Assembly (NCBI GenBank): GCA_004020315.1 | Contig: SAQG01000010.1 | Location: 103,944 to 167,943, forward strand | Source of the DNA: Mesorhizobium sp. | GTDB taxonomy: Bacteria; Pseudomonadota; Alphaproteobacteria; Rhizobiales; Rhizobiaceae | DNA: 64,000 nucleotides | Direction: 5' to 3' | In this document: piece by piece, positions 44,221-53,447 of the stretch | Layout of the letters: each line of letters begins with the position of its first letter | Position numbering within the stretch: the stretch's first letter is position 1 | Made by a program: the position numbers and the translations under genes | The notes under the pieces: model-generated | Seen by the model: the letters and a program-made list of their open reading frames with translations, nothing else | Told to the model about the DNA's origin: nothing | The model's database searches: none

Positions 44221-45198
44221 ATGGCGATGGAAGCAGCGGATTTCATGCCTGATGAAGCTGACATCGCTAGCATCAAGAGGAACCTCGCGGCCTATGAGGC
44301 CAGGAGGGCTTCGGCCTACCGGCAAGTCCGCTGGCGGGTGCCGCTGTTCGTCGGCCTGGTGCTGGTGTTCGTGGCGCTGGTGGCCTGGCTTTTCAATATG
44401 ATTGCCGATCCACACGAGCAATGGGTCTCGACGCCGCATGTGTTCCTCTATGTCATCGGGTTCGTGGCGGCGATCCTGGTCTATTTCCAAGCGATCAAGC
44501 CGAGGAGCACGTTGCAGCAATCGTTCCGCAAGACGCTGCTGCCGATCATCTTCGGTTTCATTAGGGATATGCGGTACCAGCGTGACGTGACGCCGAATTC
44601 GTTCGACCGGCTGCCGCGCGAGACGATCGGCACGTTCAACAACAAGCGCTTTGACGACATCATATCCGGCCGCTACGAAGGATTTCCGTTCGAGCTTTAC
44701 GAAGCAGATCTCCGGCAGGGCGCCGGCAAGAGCGGCTCGATAGCATTCAAGGGCGTCGTCGTCGCCTTCGAGACGATCGTGCCGTTCCCCGGCATATTGG
44801 TGGCGACCCGCCGGAGTGACGTCGCCGTCGGGTTCTTCCGCGGCATATTCGCCAGCAATATGCAGGAATTGTCATGCGGCGTGCCCGAGCTCGACGCCGC
44901 CTACGACTTCCGCACCGACAACATCGAGGCGGCGCGGCCGCTGGTGAGCGGCCGGCTGGCGCAGGCACTGACATGGCTCGGCGAGACCTGGCCTGATGAT
45001 CCGGCGCGGATTGCGCTCAATGGCAGCGACGGTTTTCTGCTCTTGCCGCAGACGAAGGACTTCTTCGAGCTGCCTGATATCTCCGTGCCGCTCGACTACG
45101 CCAAGCATGTCGCGCCGATGATCGCCGACATGGGCGCGATGCTGGCGACGGCGGCGCTGGTGCGCAAGATCGGCGCAAAGGACGAGGCGGCGGGTTAG
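44221..45198 (+). CDS. DUF3137 family membrane protein
   Basis: A 325-aa protein with two N-terminal membrane helices (VPLFVGLVLVFVALVAWLF and VFLYVIGFVAAILVYFQ) and a large cytosolic domain containing RYEGFPFELYEADLRQG and FKGVVVAFE, typical of the DUF3137 family. Function unknown; often found in rhizobia. Start MAMEAADFMPDE at 44221 is chosen over the longer frame that overlaps the intergenic region after the CapA gene. Confidence 0.88.
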   Translation: MAMEAADFMPDEADIASIKRNLAAYEARRASAYRQVRWRVPLFVGLVLVFVALVAWLFNMIADPHEQWVSTPHVFLYVIGFVAAILVYFQAIKPRSTLQQSFRKTLLPIIFGFIRDMRYQRDVTPNSFDRLPRETIGTFNNKRFDDIISGRYEGFPFELYEADLRQGAGKSGSIAFKGVVVAFETIVPFPGILVATRRSDVAVGFFRGIFASNMQELSCGVPELDAAYDFRTDNIEAARPLVSGRLAQALTWLGETWPDDPARIALNGSDGFLLLPQTKDFFELPDISVPLDYAKHVAPMIADMGAMLATAALVRKIGAKDEAAG

Positions 45199-45220
45199 CG
45201 GGATTGGCAGAAGATTACGC

Positions 45221-45715
45221 TTAACAGTCGAAGCCGTAATTGTTTCGGAGAAAATCCACGTCTTCTCTCGGCATCTTCTTCAACATCACACAGACCGTGA
45301 AGCTGCCCACCTGGCGACCGTTTTTGGTATATCCCCAGTCGGAAATATCATCCCGGGTGAATTCGATGTCCTGGCCATTCACGACGTTATGCACGACCTG
45401 TGGCTCGTTTGCCAACGTTCCTGCAAATCCGGTCGCGGTCCGGTGGAAGGGGATGACCCAGAAGTGTTCGGCTGCGTTTCCGTCCTCGATTACGACCTTC
45501 AATTTGAACTTGGCTGTTCCGGGTGGCGGCGTCTCGGAGAGTGTCAGAAATTGATCAAGGCTGGCGCGTGCCTGTTCGGTCGCCGCCGCCATCTCCGGAT
45601 CGTCCGGGCCCACGGTGAGGAGCCTGTCGCCGCCCTGATCAGGGCTTTGTGCCCCAGCTGATACCGGAAGAAGCGCCAACATCAAGGACAGCATGGTGCG
45701 GGCTGGAAGCTTCAT
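45221..45715 (-). CDS. Secreted DUF2314-domain protein
   Basis: A 164-aa protein with a signal peptide (MKLPARTMLSLMLALLPVSAGA) and a DUF2314 domain: KVVIEDGNAAEHFWVIPF, FAGTLANEPQVVHNVVNGQ and DISDWGYTKNGR. Function unknown. Convergent with the DUF3137 gene. Confidence 0.85.
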   Translation of the reverse strand: MKLPARTMLSLMLALLPVSAGAQSPDQGGDRLLTVGPDDPEMAAATEQARASLDQFLTLSETPPPGTAKFKLKVVIEDGNAAEHFWVIPFHRTATGFAGTLANEPQVVHNVVNGQDIEFTRDDISDWGYTKNGRQVGSFTVCVMLKKMPREDVDFLRNNYGFDC

Positions 45716-45792
45716 GGGGCGGCGGCCTTCTACCCTTCACCAGAACGGCCGCGATCATCAGGCATCGAGCTTGAATTTTCAAGCGCAGCTTC

Positions 45793-45965
45793 ATGCCGAA
45801 GGAATGGCCGACGAATCCACGGGCGCTGATCGACGTGACCACTAGGCATGATGGGCGCTTCTTTCTGCCCTACCAGCTGCACTGGCGAGGAAGCGACAGT
45901 ATGACCCGGAGCTGTTCTCCTCGACCTTCTACCGTGTGATCAAGGCGCTGATCGGAATCGCCTGA
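45793..45965 (+). pseudogene. C-terminal fragment of an FAD-linked oxidase
   Basis: Readable as RALIDVTTRHDGRFFLPYQLHW then, in another frame, ARKRQYDPELFSSTFYRVIK before a stop. This resembles the C-terminal end of sugar/alditol FAD oxidases (GG-FFLPY-LH ... KR-YDP--LF---FY). The intervening 20-30 residues are gone and the frame shifts near 45889, so it is a relic. Confidence 0.5.
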
Positions 45966-45970
45966 GTCGC

Positions 45971-46483
45971 TTACAGCCCGCCCGGCATTTTCGCTGCCAG
46001 CCAGGTCGCCGACCGCTTGGCCATTCCTATGGTGGCGGATGCGGCACGGCCAAGGTCGGTCTTGACCAAGGCGTAACCGTTGTTCGTGCGATACAGCACC
46101 GAGCGTCCGCCATCGACCACAGATTCATAGGCAGCCGGCGTGGCAGCTTCTGTTTCCGTCGCCGTTGCCTGCGAGCCCACAGCGATGCTGGGCCGATCGC
46201 TCAATTCCTCGGGGATCGGGTCGGTCGCAGCCCGCGTTGCGGTCGTCAACTCAGGCTGGGAGGCGGTCGCGGCAAGCTGCGACGACGGCATCTGTGTCGC
46301 GCGGCAGATGCCGGACACGAGCGGGTAGTTGAAATTGCGCTCGTGCAACATCTGGCTTTTCATCGCCGCTTCGCAATCGGCGATGGTCGACCACTTAGCC
46401 GGAGTCTCGCCGATATATTCGCAAAGCCTGGCATCGCAGTCGCAGCCGACAATGGTCATGGCGACAAGGGCGGTCTTGATCAC
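45971..46483 (-). CDS. Hypothetical exported protein
   Basis: A 170-aa frame starting at GTG 46483 (VIKTALVAMTIVGCDCDARLC..), with a short hydrophobic N-terminus and a Cys pair, possibly a signal or lipoprotein start. The middle KWSTIADCEAAMKSQML and NYPLVSGICRAT segments have paired cysteines. The C-terminus is Ala/Thr-rich. The longer open frame back to 47089 lacks protein-like sequence and is not used. No family recognised. Confidence 0.6.
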   Translation of the reverse strand: MIKTALVAMTIVGCDCDARLCEYIGETPAKWSTIADCEAAMKSQMLHERNFNYPLVSGICRATQMPSSQLAATASQPELTTATRAATDPIPEELSDRPSIAVGSQATATETEAATPAAYESVVDGGRSVLYRTNNGYALVKTDLGRAASATIGMAKRSATWLAAKMPGGL

Positions 46484-47444
46484 AGTCTTGTCCCTTCGAA
46501 TTGCCTTGGCGAAATGCTTCAAGGACGTGCGGCGCGGGTGCGTCACCAATCGCCGTGGATCAAGGCGGGATTTGGCCGCGATTGTGGAATGTGCGTGGCG
46601 AAGCACAAGGTAAGGTTTCAGGAGTTCCGCCTGTGGCCGAACGGCATCAGTGGTCGCAGACTCGAGCTTGGCGCCCGCCTTCATCAGCGCCGGTAGAACA
46701 ATGTGCAGCTTGATAGCGCCTGGTGATGACGATCGTGCCGTCGGCACCGTAATGCGCTCGGCCAAAGTGCCCGGCGTAGGCTGAAGCTGCCCACAAGATC
46801 GCGAGGTGGCGATAAAAGACAGTCGGCGCCGGGATTTCTCCCAGCGCCTCCCTGTCAGATCAGGACACGGTCGCGGCAGCAACTTCCGTAAAGACGTCGC
46901 GCCATGCCGGCCTTGATGTTGACGGTCCTGCCAGCCACCGCCCGAGGGCAGCGTCCGTTCGGGACCTCGCCAGTCTCCACCCTTGCGAGCTTCGTCCAGC
47001 GCGCCATCGAAGGTTTTGCCGTCCTTCATGGCAGCATCGGTCCGCCGTAGGCGTTCGCACGCTTTCCGCGGCCCCGTAGATCTCGGCATCCCTCCTCAAA
47101 ACAGGCAAGCCTGTTTTCATTCGGGGCCGTACGGGCCTCAGGAAATCCGCCGTTTCGCTTTGCCTTTCGACTTGGCGATCGGCAGCCGCCTGAGATGGGT
47201 TTAATATACGGGGGATAAGCGTTTGGCGAAACAGCCACGAGCCTGTGGATAGCGGGATTATCGGGGACCAAGTTCGGCGTCGGAGCGTTTTTCTGGACGA
47301 GATGCAGGAGGCGGGACACGCCCAATCTGCGGCGAGCAGCAGGATCACGCATTCGGCCCTTGCCCCACACTGCGGCGCGGGCTTCAATGCCGGCGAAGGA
47401 TTTTAGGACGGCAGTGTCGTTGCTGTCCTTTGGGGAGGGCGTTC
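46484..47444. other. Gene-poor stretch
   Basis: About 960 bp with several open frames but no segment with recognisable homology or a good start. Long open frames on the minus strand (e.g. back to 47089) look like non-coding DNA of high GC content or a badly decayed gene. The last few bases hold the start region of the lipid kinase gene. Confidence 0.45.
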
Positions 47445-48383
47445 TTGAAGGTCGGGGTGGTTCTCAATCCGATTGCCGGCGGCGGCCGGCTCAAACGGCA
47501 TTGGCCGGAGGTCAGTGCTTCGCTCAGGAAACATTTCGGCGATTTCGAGCTGCGCGAAACGCAGGCGACCGGCGACGCCGAACGGCTGGCGCTCGTCCTT
47601 GCCGCCGGCGGCTTCGACCTGGTGATCGCGGCAGGCGGCGACGGCACCGCCAGCGAAGTGGCCGACGGGCTGCTGCAGGCGTTTGCAGAAAGCGGCCGGA
47701 CGGCCGAGCTCGGCCTGCTGCCTTGCGGCGCCGGCATCGATTTCGCCCGCGGGCTCGGCCTGTCTGGCGAGGTCGACCTGACGCTGAAGCGCATCGCCGG
47801 GGCCACGGCCCGCAAGGTCGATGCCGGCCGCATCTCCTATGTCGACGACCATGGCGCGCTGGCCAGCCGCCATTTCATCAACATCGCCAGCCTCGGGCTT
47901 TCGGGCGCCACCGACCGCGCCGTCAACGCCGACAAGCGCAAGGGCAAGGTGTCGGCCAAGGCGCTGTTCTACTGGCGCACTGTTTGGGAATTCATGCGCT
48001 ACCGCTTCCAGGACATTGTGATCACCGTCGACGACGGCGTCCCGGTCGAGGCGCGGGTGGCGCTGGTGGCGGTGGCTAACGGAAGATTCTTCGGCGGCGG
48101 CATGATGATCGCGCCGGATGCCGAACTGGACGACGGTCAATTCGACATTGTCATCCTGCGCGCGGCTGGCAAGCTGAAACTGATCTGGGACATCCGTCTG
48201 CTCTATGGCGGACGGCATCGCAACCATCCTGCAATCACCATTTTGCGCGGCAAGAAAGTGGTTGTCGAACCGCGCGGTGACGTGCAAAAGAACGCCGCGC
48301 TGGTCGACGTAGACGGCGAATCCCCCGGGCGCATACCGGCGACTTTCGAGATCCTACCCGGCGCGCTTACGCTCAGATATTGA
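47445..48383 (+). CDS. Diacylglycerol kinase-family lipid kinase (YegS/BmrU type)
   Basis: A 312-aa soluble kinase. DagK catalytic marks: VVLNPIAGGGRLKRHW near the start, the nucleotide-binding VIAAGGDGTASEVADGL, and the GAGIDFARGLGL segment. The C-terminal domain has FFGGGMMIAPDAELDDGQFDIV, which is typical of YegS-like enzymes that phosphorylate diacylglycerol, ceramide or related lipids. The start is probably TTG 47445, with GGGAGG eight bases upstream; a TTG five codons earlier is possible. Confidence 0.88.
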   Translation: MKVGVVLNPIAGGGRLKRHWPEVSASLRKHFGDFELRETQATGDAERLALVLAAGGFDLVIAAGGDGTASEVADGLLQAFAESGRTAELGLLPCGAGIDFARGLGLSGEVDLTLKRIAGATARKVDAGRISYVDDHGALASRHFINIASLGLSGATDRAVNADKRKGKVSAKALFYWRTVWEFMRYRFQDIVITVDDGVPVEARVALVAVANGRFFGGGMMIAPDAELDDGQFDIVILRAAGKLKLIWDIRLLYGGRHRNHPAITILRGKKVVVEPRGDVQKNAALVDVDGESPGRIPATFEILPGALTLRY

Positions 48384-48533
48384 ATCGACGAGTTGAGAGA
48401 CGGATTCAAGTCCTTTCGGGTGTGATTCCGACGATCCGGTCAATATGCTGAAATCGCGTGACAATTACCTGATGGCAGAGCTCGAGTTTGGCCGGGAAAT
48501 CAAGCGCACGATGAAGGCGTAGCTCTGGCGCGC

Positions 48534-49745
48534 TCACGGCATCAACGGCGTCTGCATCATCTGCAAATGCAGGTCCTTGCCGGTCCAGGGATGCGCATCG
48601 CAGACGGCTTCGTCGAGCTCGACGCCGAGGCCCGGCTCCTTCGACGGAATGACGTGGCCGTCCTGCCATTCGATCTTCTTCTTCAGCAGCTTTTCGTGAA
48701 AACCGTCCCACTGCTTCAGCGATTCCAGGATGAGGAAGTTGGGCAAGGTCACGGCAAGCTGGATGTTGGCGGCACCGACAATCGGCCCGCAATAGCAATG
48801 CGGCGCAATCTGGATGTGATAGGCCTCGGCCATCGCGGCGATCTTCTTGGTTTCGAGAATGCCGCCGGAGCGGCCGAGGTCCGGCTGCAGAATGGTTGCC
48901 GCGCGATTCTCGATGACGCGAGCGAATTCGAATTTCGTTGTCAGCCGCTCGCCGGTGGCGATCGGGATCGACGTGCCACGCGCCACCTGCGCCATCACTT
49001 CCGGCATGTCGGGCGGCACCGGCTCCTCGAACCAAAGCGGGTCGTAGGGCTCGATGGCGCGTGCCATGCGCAGCGCACCCGACGCGGTGAACTGGCCGTG
49101 CGTGCCGAACAGGATGTCGGCCCTTGTCCCGACCGCCTCGCGGATCGCCTTGATCATGCGGGCGGAGAGATCGATGTCGACGAGACGCGGCTGGTGACCG
49201 TCAAACGCGGTGTAGGGACCGGCCGGGTCGAGTTTGATCGCGTTGAAGCCCTGCTCGACATATTCGAGCGCGCATTCGGCGGCCATTTCGGGATCGTTGT
49301 AGACGTTCTTGCCGCGCGCATCCTCCGAGTGGACGCTGCCGCTGTGCGGATAGAGGTAGGTATAGGAACGCAGCGTTTCGTGCACCTGGCCGCCGAGCAG
49401 CTTGTAGACCGGCTTGCCGGCCTCCTTGCCGATAATATCCCAGCAGGCGATTTCGAGCGCCGAAAAACAGCCCATGCCGGAAACGTCTGGGCGTTGGGTG
49501 AAGCCGGAGGAATAGGCGCGGCGGAAGAAGTTCTCGATGTCGTGCGGATCGCGGCCGATCAGATAGCGCTCGGCCATGTCCTCGACCATTCTCGCCGTGA
49601 CATGGGCCGAGAAGGTGGCGTTGTAGGCCTCGCCATAGCCGACCACGCCGCCGTCGGTGGTGAGCTTGACGAAGATGAAATACTTGCCGCCGATGCCGGG
49701 TGGCGGATTGCCGACCACCCAGGTCTTGACGTCGGTGATTTTCAT
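48534..49745 (-). CDS. Enolase-superfamily (mandelate racemase/galactonate dehydratase-like) enzyme
   Basis: A 403-aa two-domain enzyme (MKITDVKTWVVGNPPPG.. start, then a barrel domain). It has the WFEEPVPPD and GERLTTKFEF segments around the second and third metal ligands, and HCYCGPIVGAA near the end. At the first-ligand position, where relatives have D-x-H-G, this reads FGTHGQFT, so an aspartate seems absent. Likely a sugar-acid dehydratase or a divergent member. Its start overlaps the GMC gene by four bases, so the two act together. Confidence 0.85.
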   Translation of the reverse strand: MKITDVKTWVVGNPPPGIGGKYFIFVKLTTDGGVVGYGEAYNATFSAHVTARMVEDMAERYLIGRDPHDIENFFRRAYSSGFTQRPDVSGMGCFSALEIACWDIIGKEAGKPVYKLLGGQVHETLRSYTYLYPHSGSVHSEDARGKNVYNDPEMAAECALEYVEQGFNAIKLDPAGPYTAFDGHQPRLVDIDLSARMIKAIREAVGTRADILFGTHGQFTASGALRMARAIEPYDPLWFEEPVPPDMPEVMAQVARGTSIPIATGERLTTKFEFARVIENRAATILQPDLGRSGGILETKKIAAMAEAYHIQIAPHCYCGPIVGAANIQLAVTLPNFLILESLKQWDGFHEKLLKKKIEWQDGHVIPSKEPGLGVELDEAVCDAHPWTGKDLHLQMMQTPLMP

Positions 49746-51391
49746 TTTTGATCCTCCAGAACCAGTTCGGCACCCTTCCATCCGGTCATGATCGAGGCGG
49801 CGTTGGTGTTGCCGGTGATGTTATCGGGAAAGATCGAGGCGTCGATGACGCGCAAGCCAGCAAGGCCGTGAACCCGCAGGCGCGGGTCGACAACGGCGCG
49901 CGCAGCGACTGGTCCCATGCGGCAGGTCGAGACCGGGTGGTAGACGGTGCCCGAACGCTTCCTGAAATCCTGAATGAGATCCGCGTCGGAGGTGATTGAC
50001 GGGCCCGGCAACACCTCTTCCTCGATGATGTCGGCCATCGCCGGAATGGCGGCGATCTTCCTCACGAACTTCACTGCCGCCAGCATTTCGGCTACGTCCG
50101 CCTCGGTCGAAAAGGCATTGGCGACGATCTTCGGATAGTCAAGCGGATTGCTGGAGCGGATCATGATCTCGCCACGGCTCGATGGACGGCAGTTGGACAG
50201 GCCGATGGAAAAACCCGGCCACGGGTCTGGCGTCAGGATCGGGCGTTCGCCGCTCTTCGGGATGACGGTCGAGAATGCCTGGAAATACAGCTGCATGTTG
50301 GGCCGTGAAAGAGCCGGGTCGGTGCGGAAGAAGCCTCCTGCATTGTTCATCGACAGCGACAGCGGGCCGGAGCGCATCAGCATGTATTGCATGCCGACCA
50401 TGAGCTTGCCCCACCACGGGCGCAGGACCTGGTTGAGCGTCGGCAGCCTACCCTTGAAGGTGTAGTTGATGCCGACATGATCCTGCAGGTTCGCCCCGAC
50501 ATTCTCGTTGGCATGGACGACGGGGATGCCGAGCGCGCCGAGCAGAGCCGACGGGCCGACCCCGGAAAGCTGAAGCAATTGGGGCGAATTGACCGAGCCG
50601 CCGGACAGGATGACTTCGCGGCCGGCGCGGACAGTCTTCGTCTCACCGTTCTGCAGGTACTCGATGCCGACGGCGCGCTTGCCCTCGAACAGGATCCTGG
50701 TTGCTAGCGCGTTCATCTCGACGAGGACATTTTTCCGCTTCATCGCCGGGCGCAGGAAGGCGCGGGCGGCCGACATGCGGCGGCCGTTCTTGGTGGTGAT
50801 CTGATAGATGCCGACGCCTTCCTGGGAGGCGCCGTTGAAATCCGGGTTGAACGGCAGGCCGGCCTGATTGGCGGCCGCCAGATAGCGCTTGGTGAGCGGA
50901 TGGACTGAGGTCGAGCAATCGGTGATGTGCAACGGACCGCCAACCCCGCGCCACTGGTCGGCGCCGGCCTGATTGTCCTCGAGCGCCTTGAAGGCAGGCA
51001 GGAGGTCATCGAAGCCCCAGCCGCGATTGCCGGCGTCACGCCAGGCGTCGAAATCCTCGCGCGCGCCCCGGATCCAGACCATGGCGTTGATCGAACTCGA
51101 TCCGCCGAGCAACTTGCCGCGCGGCCAGTGGTCGACATTATTGTTGAGACCTGGGTCCGGCTCGGTCTTGTAGTTCCAGTTAACCGCTGGGTCGAAGAAG
51201 GTCTTGCCGTAGCCGAGCGGCATCTGGACGTAGAAACGCCGGTCGGTGCCGCCGGCTTCCAGCACGAGGACCGAAAAGCGGCCGGAGGCCGATAGTCTTT
51301 CGGCCAGGACCGAGCCGGCCGAGCCGGAGCCGACGATGATGAAGTCATAGGTCTGCATAGTGGCTACGGCCGGCTCCGAGTTCTCGCTCAA
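49742..51391 (-). CDS. GMC-family FAD oxidoreductase (choline dehydrogenase-like)
   Basis: A 549-aa flavoprotein with an N-terminal Rossmann FAD motif (YDFIIVGSGSAGSVLAERL), the GMC signature GKLLGGSSSINAMVWIRG, a second motif GGSVNSPQLLQLSGVGP, and a C-terminal HPVSTCRMG active-site region followed by VIDASIFPDNITGNTNA. Such enzymes oxidise alcohols or polyols. An in-frame ATG at 51358 just before the FAD motif is an alternative start. Coupled to the enolase-superfamily gene, suggesting oxidation then dehydration of a sugar acid or polyol. Confidence 0.93.
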   Translation of the reverse strand: MSENSEPAVATMQTYDFIIVGSGSAGSVLAERLSASGRFSVLVLEAGGTDRRFYVQMPLGYGKTFFDPAVNWNYKTEPDPGLNNNVDHWPRGKLLGGSSSINAMVWIRGAREDFDAWRDAGNRGWGFDDLLPAFKALEDNQAGADQWRGVGGPLHITDCSTSVHPLTKRYLAAANQAGLPFNPDFNGASQEGVGIYQITTKNGRRMSAARAFLRPAMKRKNVLVEMNALATRILFEGKRAVGIEYLQNGETKTVRAGREVILSGGSVNSPQLLQLSGVGPSALLGALGIPVVHANENVGANLQDHVGINYTFKGRLPTLNQVLRPWWGKLMVGMQYMLMRSGPLSLSMNNAGGFFRTDPALSRPNMQLYFQAFSTVIPKSGERPILTPDPWPGFSIGLSNCRPSSRGEIMIRSSNPLDYPKIVANAFSTEADVAEMLAAVKFVRKIAAIPAMADIIEEEVLPGPSITSDADLIQDFRKRSGTVYHPVSTCRMGPVAARAVVDPRLRVHGLAGLRVIDASIFPDNITGNTNAASIMTGWKGAELVLEDQK

Positions 51392-51521
51392 CCTAGACGC
51401 CGCAAGCCGCCGCGATCACCGGAGCTTCCGGCATCGCCTGTGAAAAAAGCGACCGGCAGTTCGTTTGCATTCGGTGTCCTGCCCGAAGCGGCCTTTGCCT
51501 CGTGGACAGGCGATACAAGCA

Positions 51522-52094
51522 TCACACCCCATCACCAGCATTTTGCTTAAAATCATAACGCATGATCGGGCGGGCTGGCACCCTGCGGGCGACGACCCTG
51601 AACCCTGCGCGAGCGAAGGTGGAGGCATATCCACTGCCGGAAGCGCTCGGCGATACCTCGGCATCGAAAGGATAGGCTTCGAGCGCAGGGGCATTTGCGC
51701 GCCTTGCAGCTTCCAGCGCCGCTGCGATCAGGTGAGACGTGACGCCCCGCCGGCGGTATCCTTTTCGCACGTAGAGACAGGACAAGGACCAGACCGGCGC
51801 ATCATCCACTCGCTTGAGCTGCCACAGCCGATCGAGCCAGGGCACGGCATCTCGCGGCGTCACCTGGCACCAGCCGACAGCCGTATCGCCGTCGAAAGCA
51901 AGAACGCCTGGGGAGGGACCATGCTCGACGGCTTGCCGGAACGCAGCCTTGTTTTCGTCGCCTGGTCGCTTTCGATAAGAACTGCCGATACGCCCGTACA
52001 TGCACCAACAGCGACTGCACACAGCGCTCTCACCGAACAGGTCTTCGAGCGCGGGCCATAGGTCTGATGTCAGAGGGCGAGAGGTAAGTTTCAT
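51522..52094 (-). CDS. GNAT-family N-acetyltransferase
   Basis: A 190-aa acetyltransferase. The acetyl-CoA-binding motif A is YVRKGYRRRGVTSHLIAAALEAAR, and WCQVTPRDAVPWLDRL precedes it. The family acetylates small molecules, peptides or ribosomal proteins; specificity is not readable. Start MKLTSRPLTSDLW at 52094 chosen over an ATG six codons upstream because of homology. Divergent from the thioesterase gene. Confidence 0.88.
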   Translation of the reverse strand: MKLTSRPLTSDLWPALEDLFGESAVCSRCWCMYGRIGSSYRKRPGDENKAAFRQAVEHGPSPGVLAFDGDTAVGWCQVTPRDAVPWLDRLWQLKRVDDAPVWSLSCLYVRKGYRRRGVTSHLIAAALEAARRANAPALEAYPFDAEVSPSASGSGYASTFARAGFRVVARRVPARPIMRYDFKQNAGDGV

Positions 52095-52210
52095 GTCAGC
52101 TGCCTTCCTCAACTCACTCTGCGCAGTCTAGCACCTGCTGGTGCGCGTTGACGCATCGGTGCCACGACGATACGGGATCGGGAGAAGATCGATATCGAGG
52201 GATTTGGCGC

Positions 52211-52606
52211 ATGGTGCATTACGCGGACGGACGGCCGATCGGCGATCTTACGCTCAGGACGCTGGCCATGCCTTCGGACGCTAATGCGGCGGGCGATATT
52301 TTTGGCGGCTGGGTGATGGCGCAGATGGATCTGGCCTGCGGCATTCGCGCCGCCGAACGCGCCAAAGGCCGCGTGGTGACGGCGGCGGTGAAGGAAATGT
52401 CGTTCGCCAAGCCGATGAAGATCGGTGACACGCTGTGCATCTATACGCATGTCGAGCGCGTCGGCCGCACCTCGATGACGCTCAAGGTCGAGGCATGGGC
52501 GCAGCGCTACCTCTCCGACCTGATGGAGAAGGTCACCCACGCCGATTTCGTCATGGTGGCGCTAGACAGCGAAGGCAAACCGAAGGCGGTTCCGGCGGAA
52601 AGCTGA
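52211..52606 (+). CDS. yciA: Acyl-CoA thioesterase, YciA family
   Basis: A 131-aa hotdog thioesterase. The family motif DANAAGDIFGGWVMAQMDLA holds the catalytic Asp, followed by GRVVTAAVKEMSFAKPMKIGD. YciA cleaves acyl-CoA to recycle CoA and control acyl pools. ATG 52211 begins the conserved region; the upstream open frame is short and unlike the family. Confidence 0.92.
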   Translation: MVHYADGRPIGDLTLRTLAMPSDANAAGDIFGGWVMAQMDLACGIRAAERAKGRVVTAAVKEMSFAKPMKIGDTLCIYTHVERVGRTSMTLKVEAWAQRYLSDLMEKVTHADFVMVALDSEGKPKAVPAES

Positions 52607-52677
52607 CCGGCTCGATTTCCACAGCCCGAGTTGGGCCGTCTCTGTGGTGCGACCAAAATGGTCATGCTGTAAAGACA

Positions 52678-52975
52678 ATGCGTCAACACATCCTGAACGC
52701 CTTGGCGAACGCTTTTGCCGCGCTGCTCGGCCTGTCGTCGGCAACCGCGTGCTGAGGTCAAGCAGGGGATCCAGGCGCCGGCTGCACGTCGGAAAACCGC
52801 ACCATCAACGGCCAGGCAGCCAAGTGCAAAATCTGCACGACGACGAGTGCGAAACCGGCGGCACGACGGTGAGCAATTGCCGCAAGGAGATGACCTGCAC
52901 GATCGACGGCACGCTGGTCAAGCCCAACCCGAAATTGCACCGGATCGAGAAACTCCCGAAGCCCAATATGCATTC
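52678..52975 (+). pseudogene. Frameshifted small Cys-rich secreted protein
   Basis: A signal peptide-like start (MRQHILNALANAFAALLGL..) stops at 52755. Further Cys-rich segments follow in other frames: CTSENRTINGQAAKCKIC, then CETGGTTVSNCRKEMTCTIDGTLVKPNP. The pieces read as one small disulfide protein with at least two frameshifts, one near 52850. Confidence 0.6.
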
Positions 52976-53031
52976 AGCAGTAGGGCTTATCCGAAAGAGC
53001 GCACCATGCCTAACACTTGCAACTCAAGGGG

Positions 53032-53439
53032 TTAGGCGTGCATGCTGTCGAATCTCGCCCGCGCCGCCTTGACCCGCTCGGTGTTCTTGCGCGCCCATTC
53101 GCCAAGCGCACCGACCGGCACCAGAAGCTCGTAGCCAAGATCAGTCAGCTCATAGTCGACGCGCGGCGGAATGGTCGGGAACACCGTGCGGGTGACGAAG
53201 CCGTCGCGCTCAAGCCCGCGCAATGTGGTGGTCAGCATCTTCTGGGAAATGCCGCCGACGGCGCTGCGCAATTCGTTGAAGCGCAGTGGCCCGTCACCGA
53301 GCTTGCCGACGACGAGTACGGTCCATTTGTCGCCGACGCGCTGCAGGATTTCCGAGATGGCGCGGCAGTCCTCGGTGCGGTGCGGGTGCCTTGGTAACAA
53401 AAAGGTGCCTCCTTGCGCCTCGTGGGGGCAGTCACTCAT
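53032..53439 (-). CDS. HxlR-family transcriptional regulator (divergent from NADPH-FMN reductase)
   Basis: A 135-aa winged-helix regulator with the HxlR core: CRAISEILQRVGDKWTVLVVGKL, GPLRFNELRSAVGGISQKMLT and the wing FPTIPPRVDYELTDLG. An early Cys (CRAIS) is in the place of the redox-sensing Cys of YodB/HypR-type members. A perfect GGTATC-N5-GATACC site lies in the gap to the divergent reductase gene, its likely target. Confidence 0.92.
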   Translation of the reverse strand: MSDCPHEAQGGTFLLPRHPHRTEDCRAISEILQRVGDKWTVLVVGKLGDGPLRFNELRSAVGGISQKMLTTTLRGLERDGFVTRTVFPTIPPRVDYELTDLGYELLVPVGALGEWARKNTERVKAARARFDSMHA

Positions 53440-53447
53440 ATAGCTCA

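Noticed and set aside
46484..47089. Long upstream extension of the hypothetical gene at 45971
   Set aside because: The extension is Arg/Pro-rich without conserved-looking segments; the GTG at 46483 starts a plausible exported protein.
47360..48079. Plus-strand ORF overlapping the lipid kinase in another frame
   Set aside because: Arg-rich shadow translation with no conserved motif.
48384..48533. Short ORF with MLKSRDNYLMAELEFGREI between lipid kinase and enolase-superfamily genes
   Set aside because: Only 25 codons from its ATG, no ribosome site, no identified parent family; may be a relic but cannot be supported.
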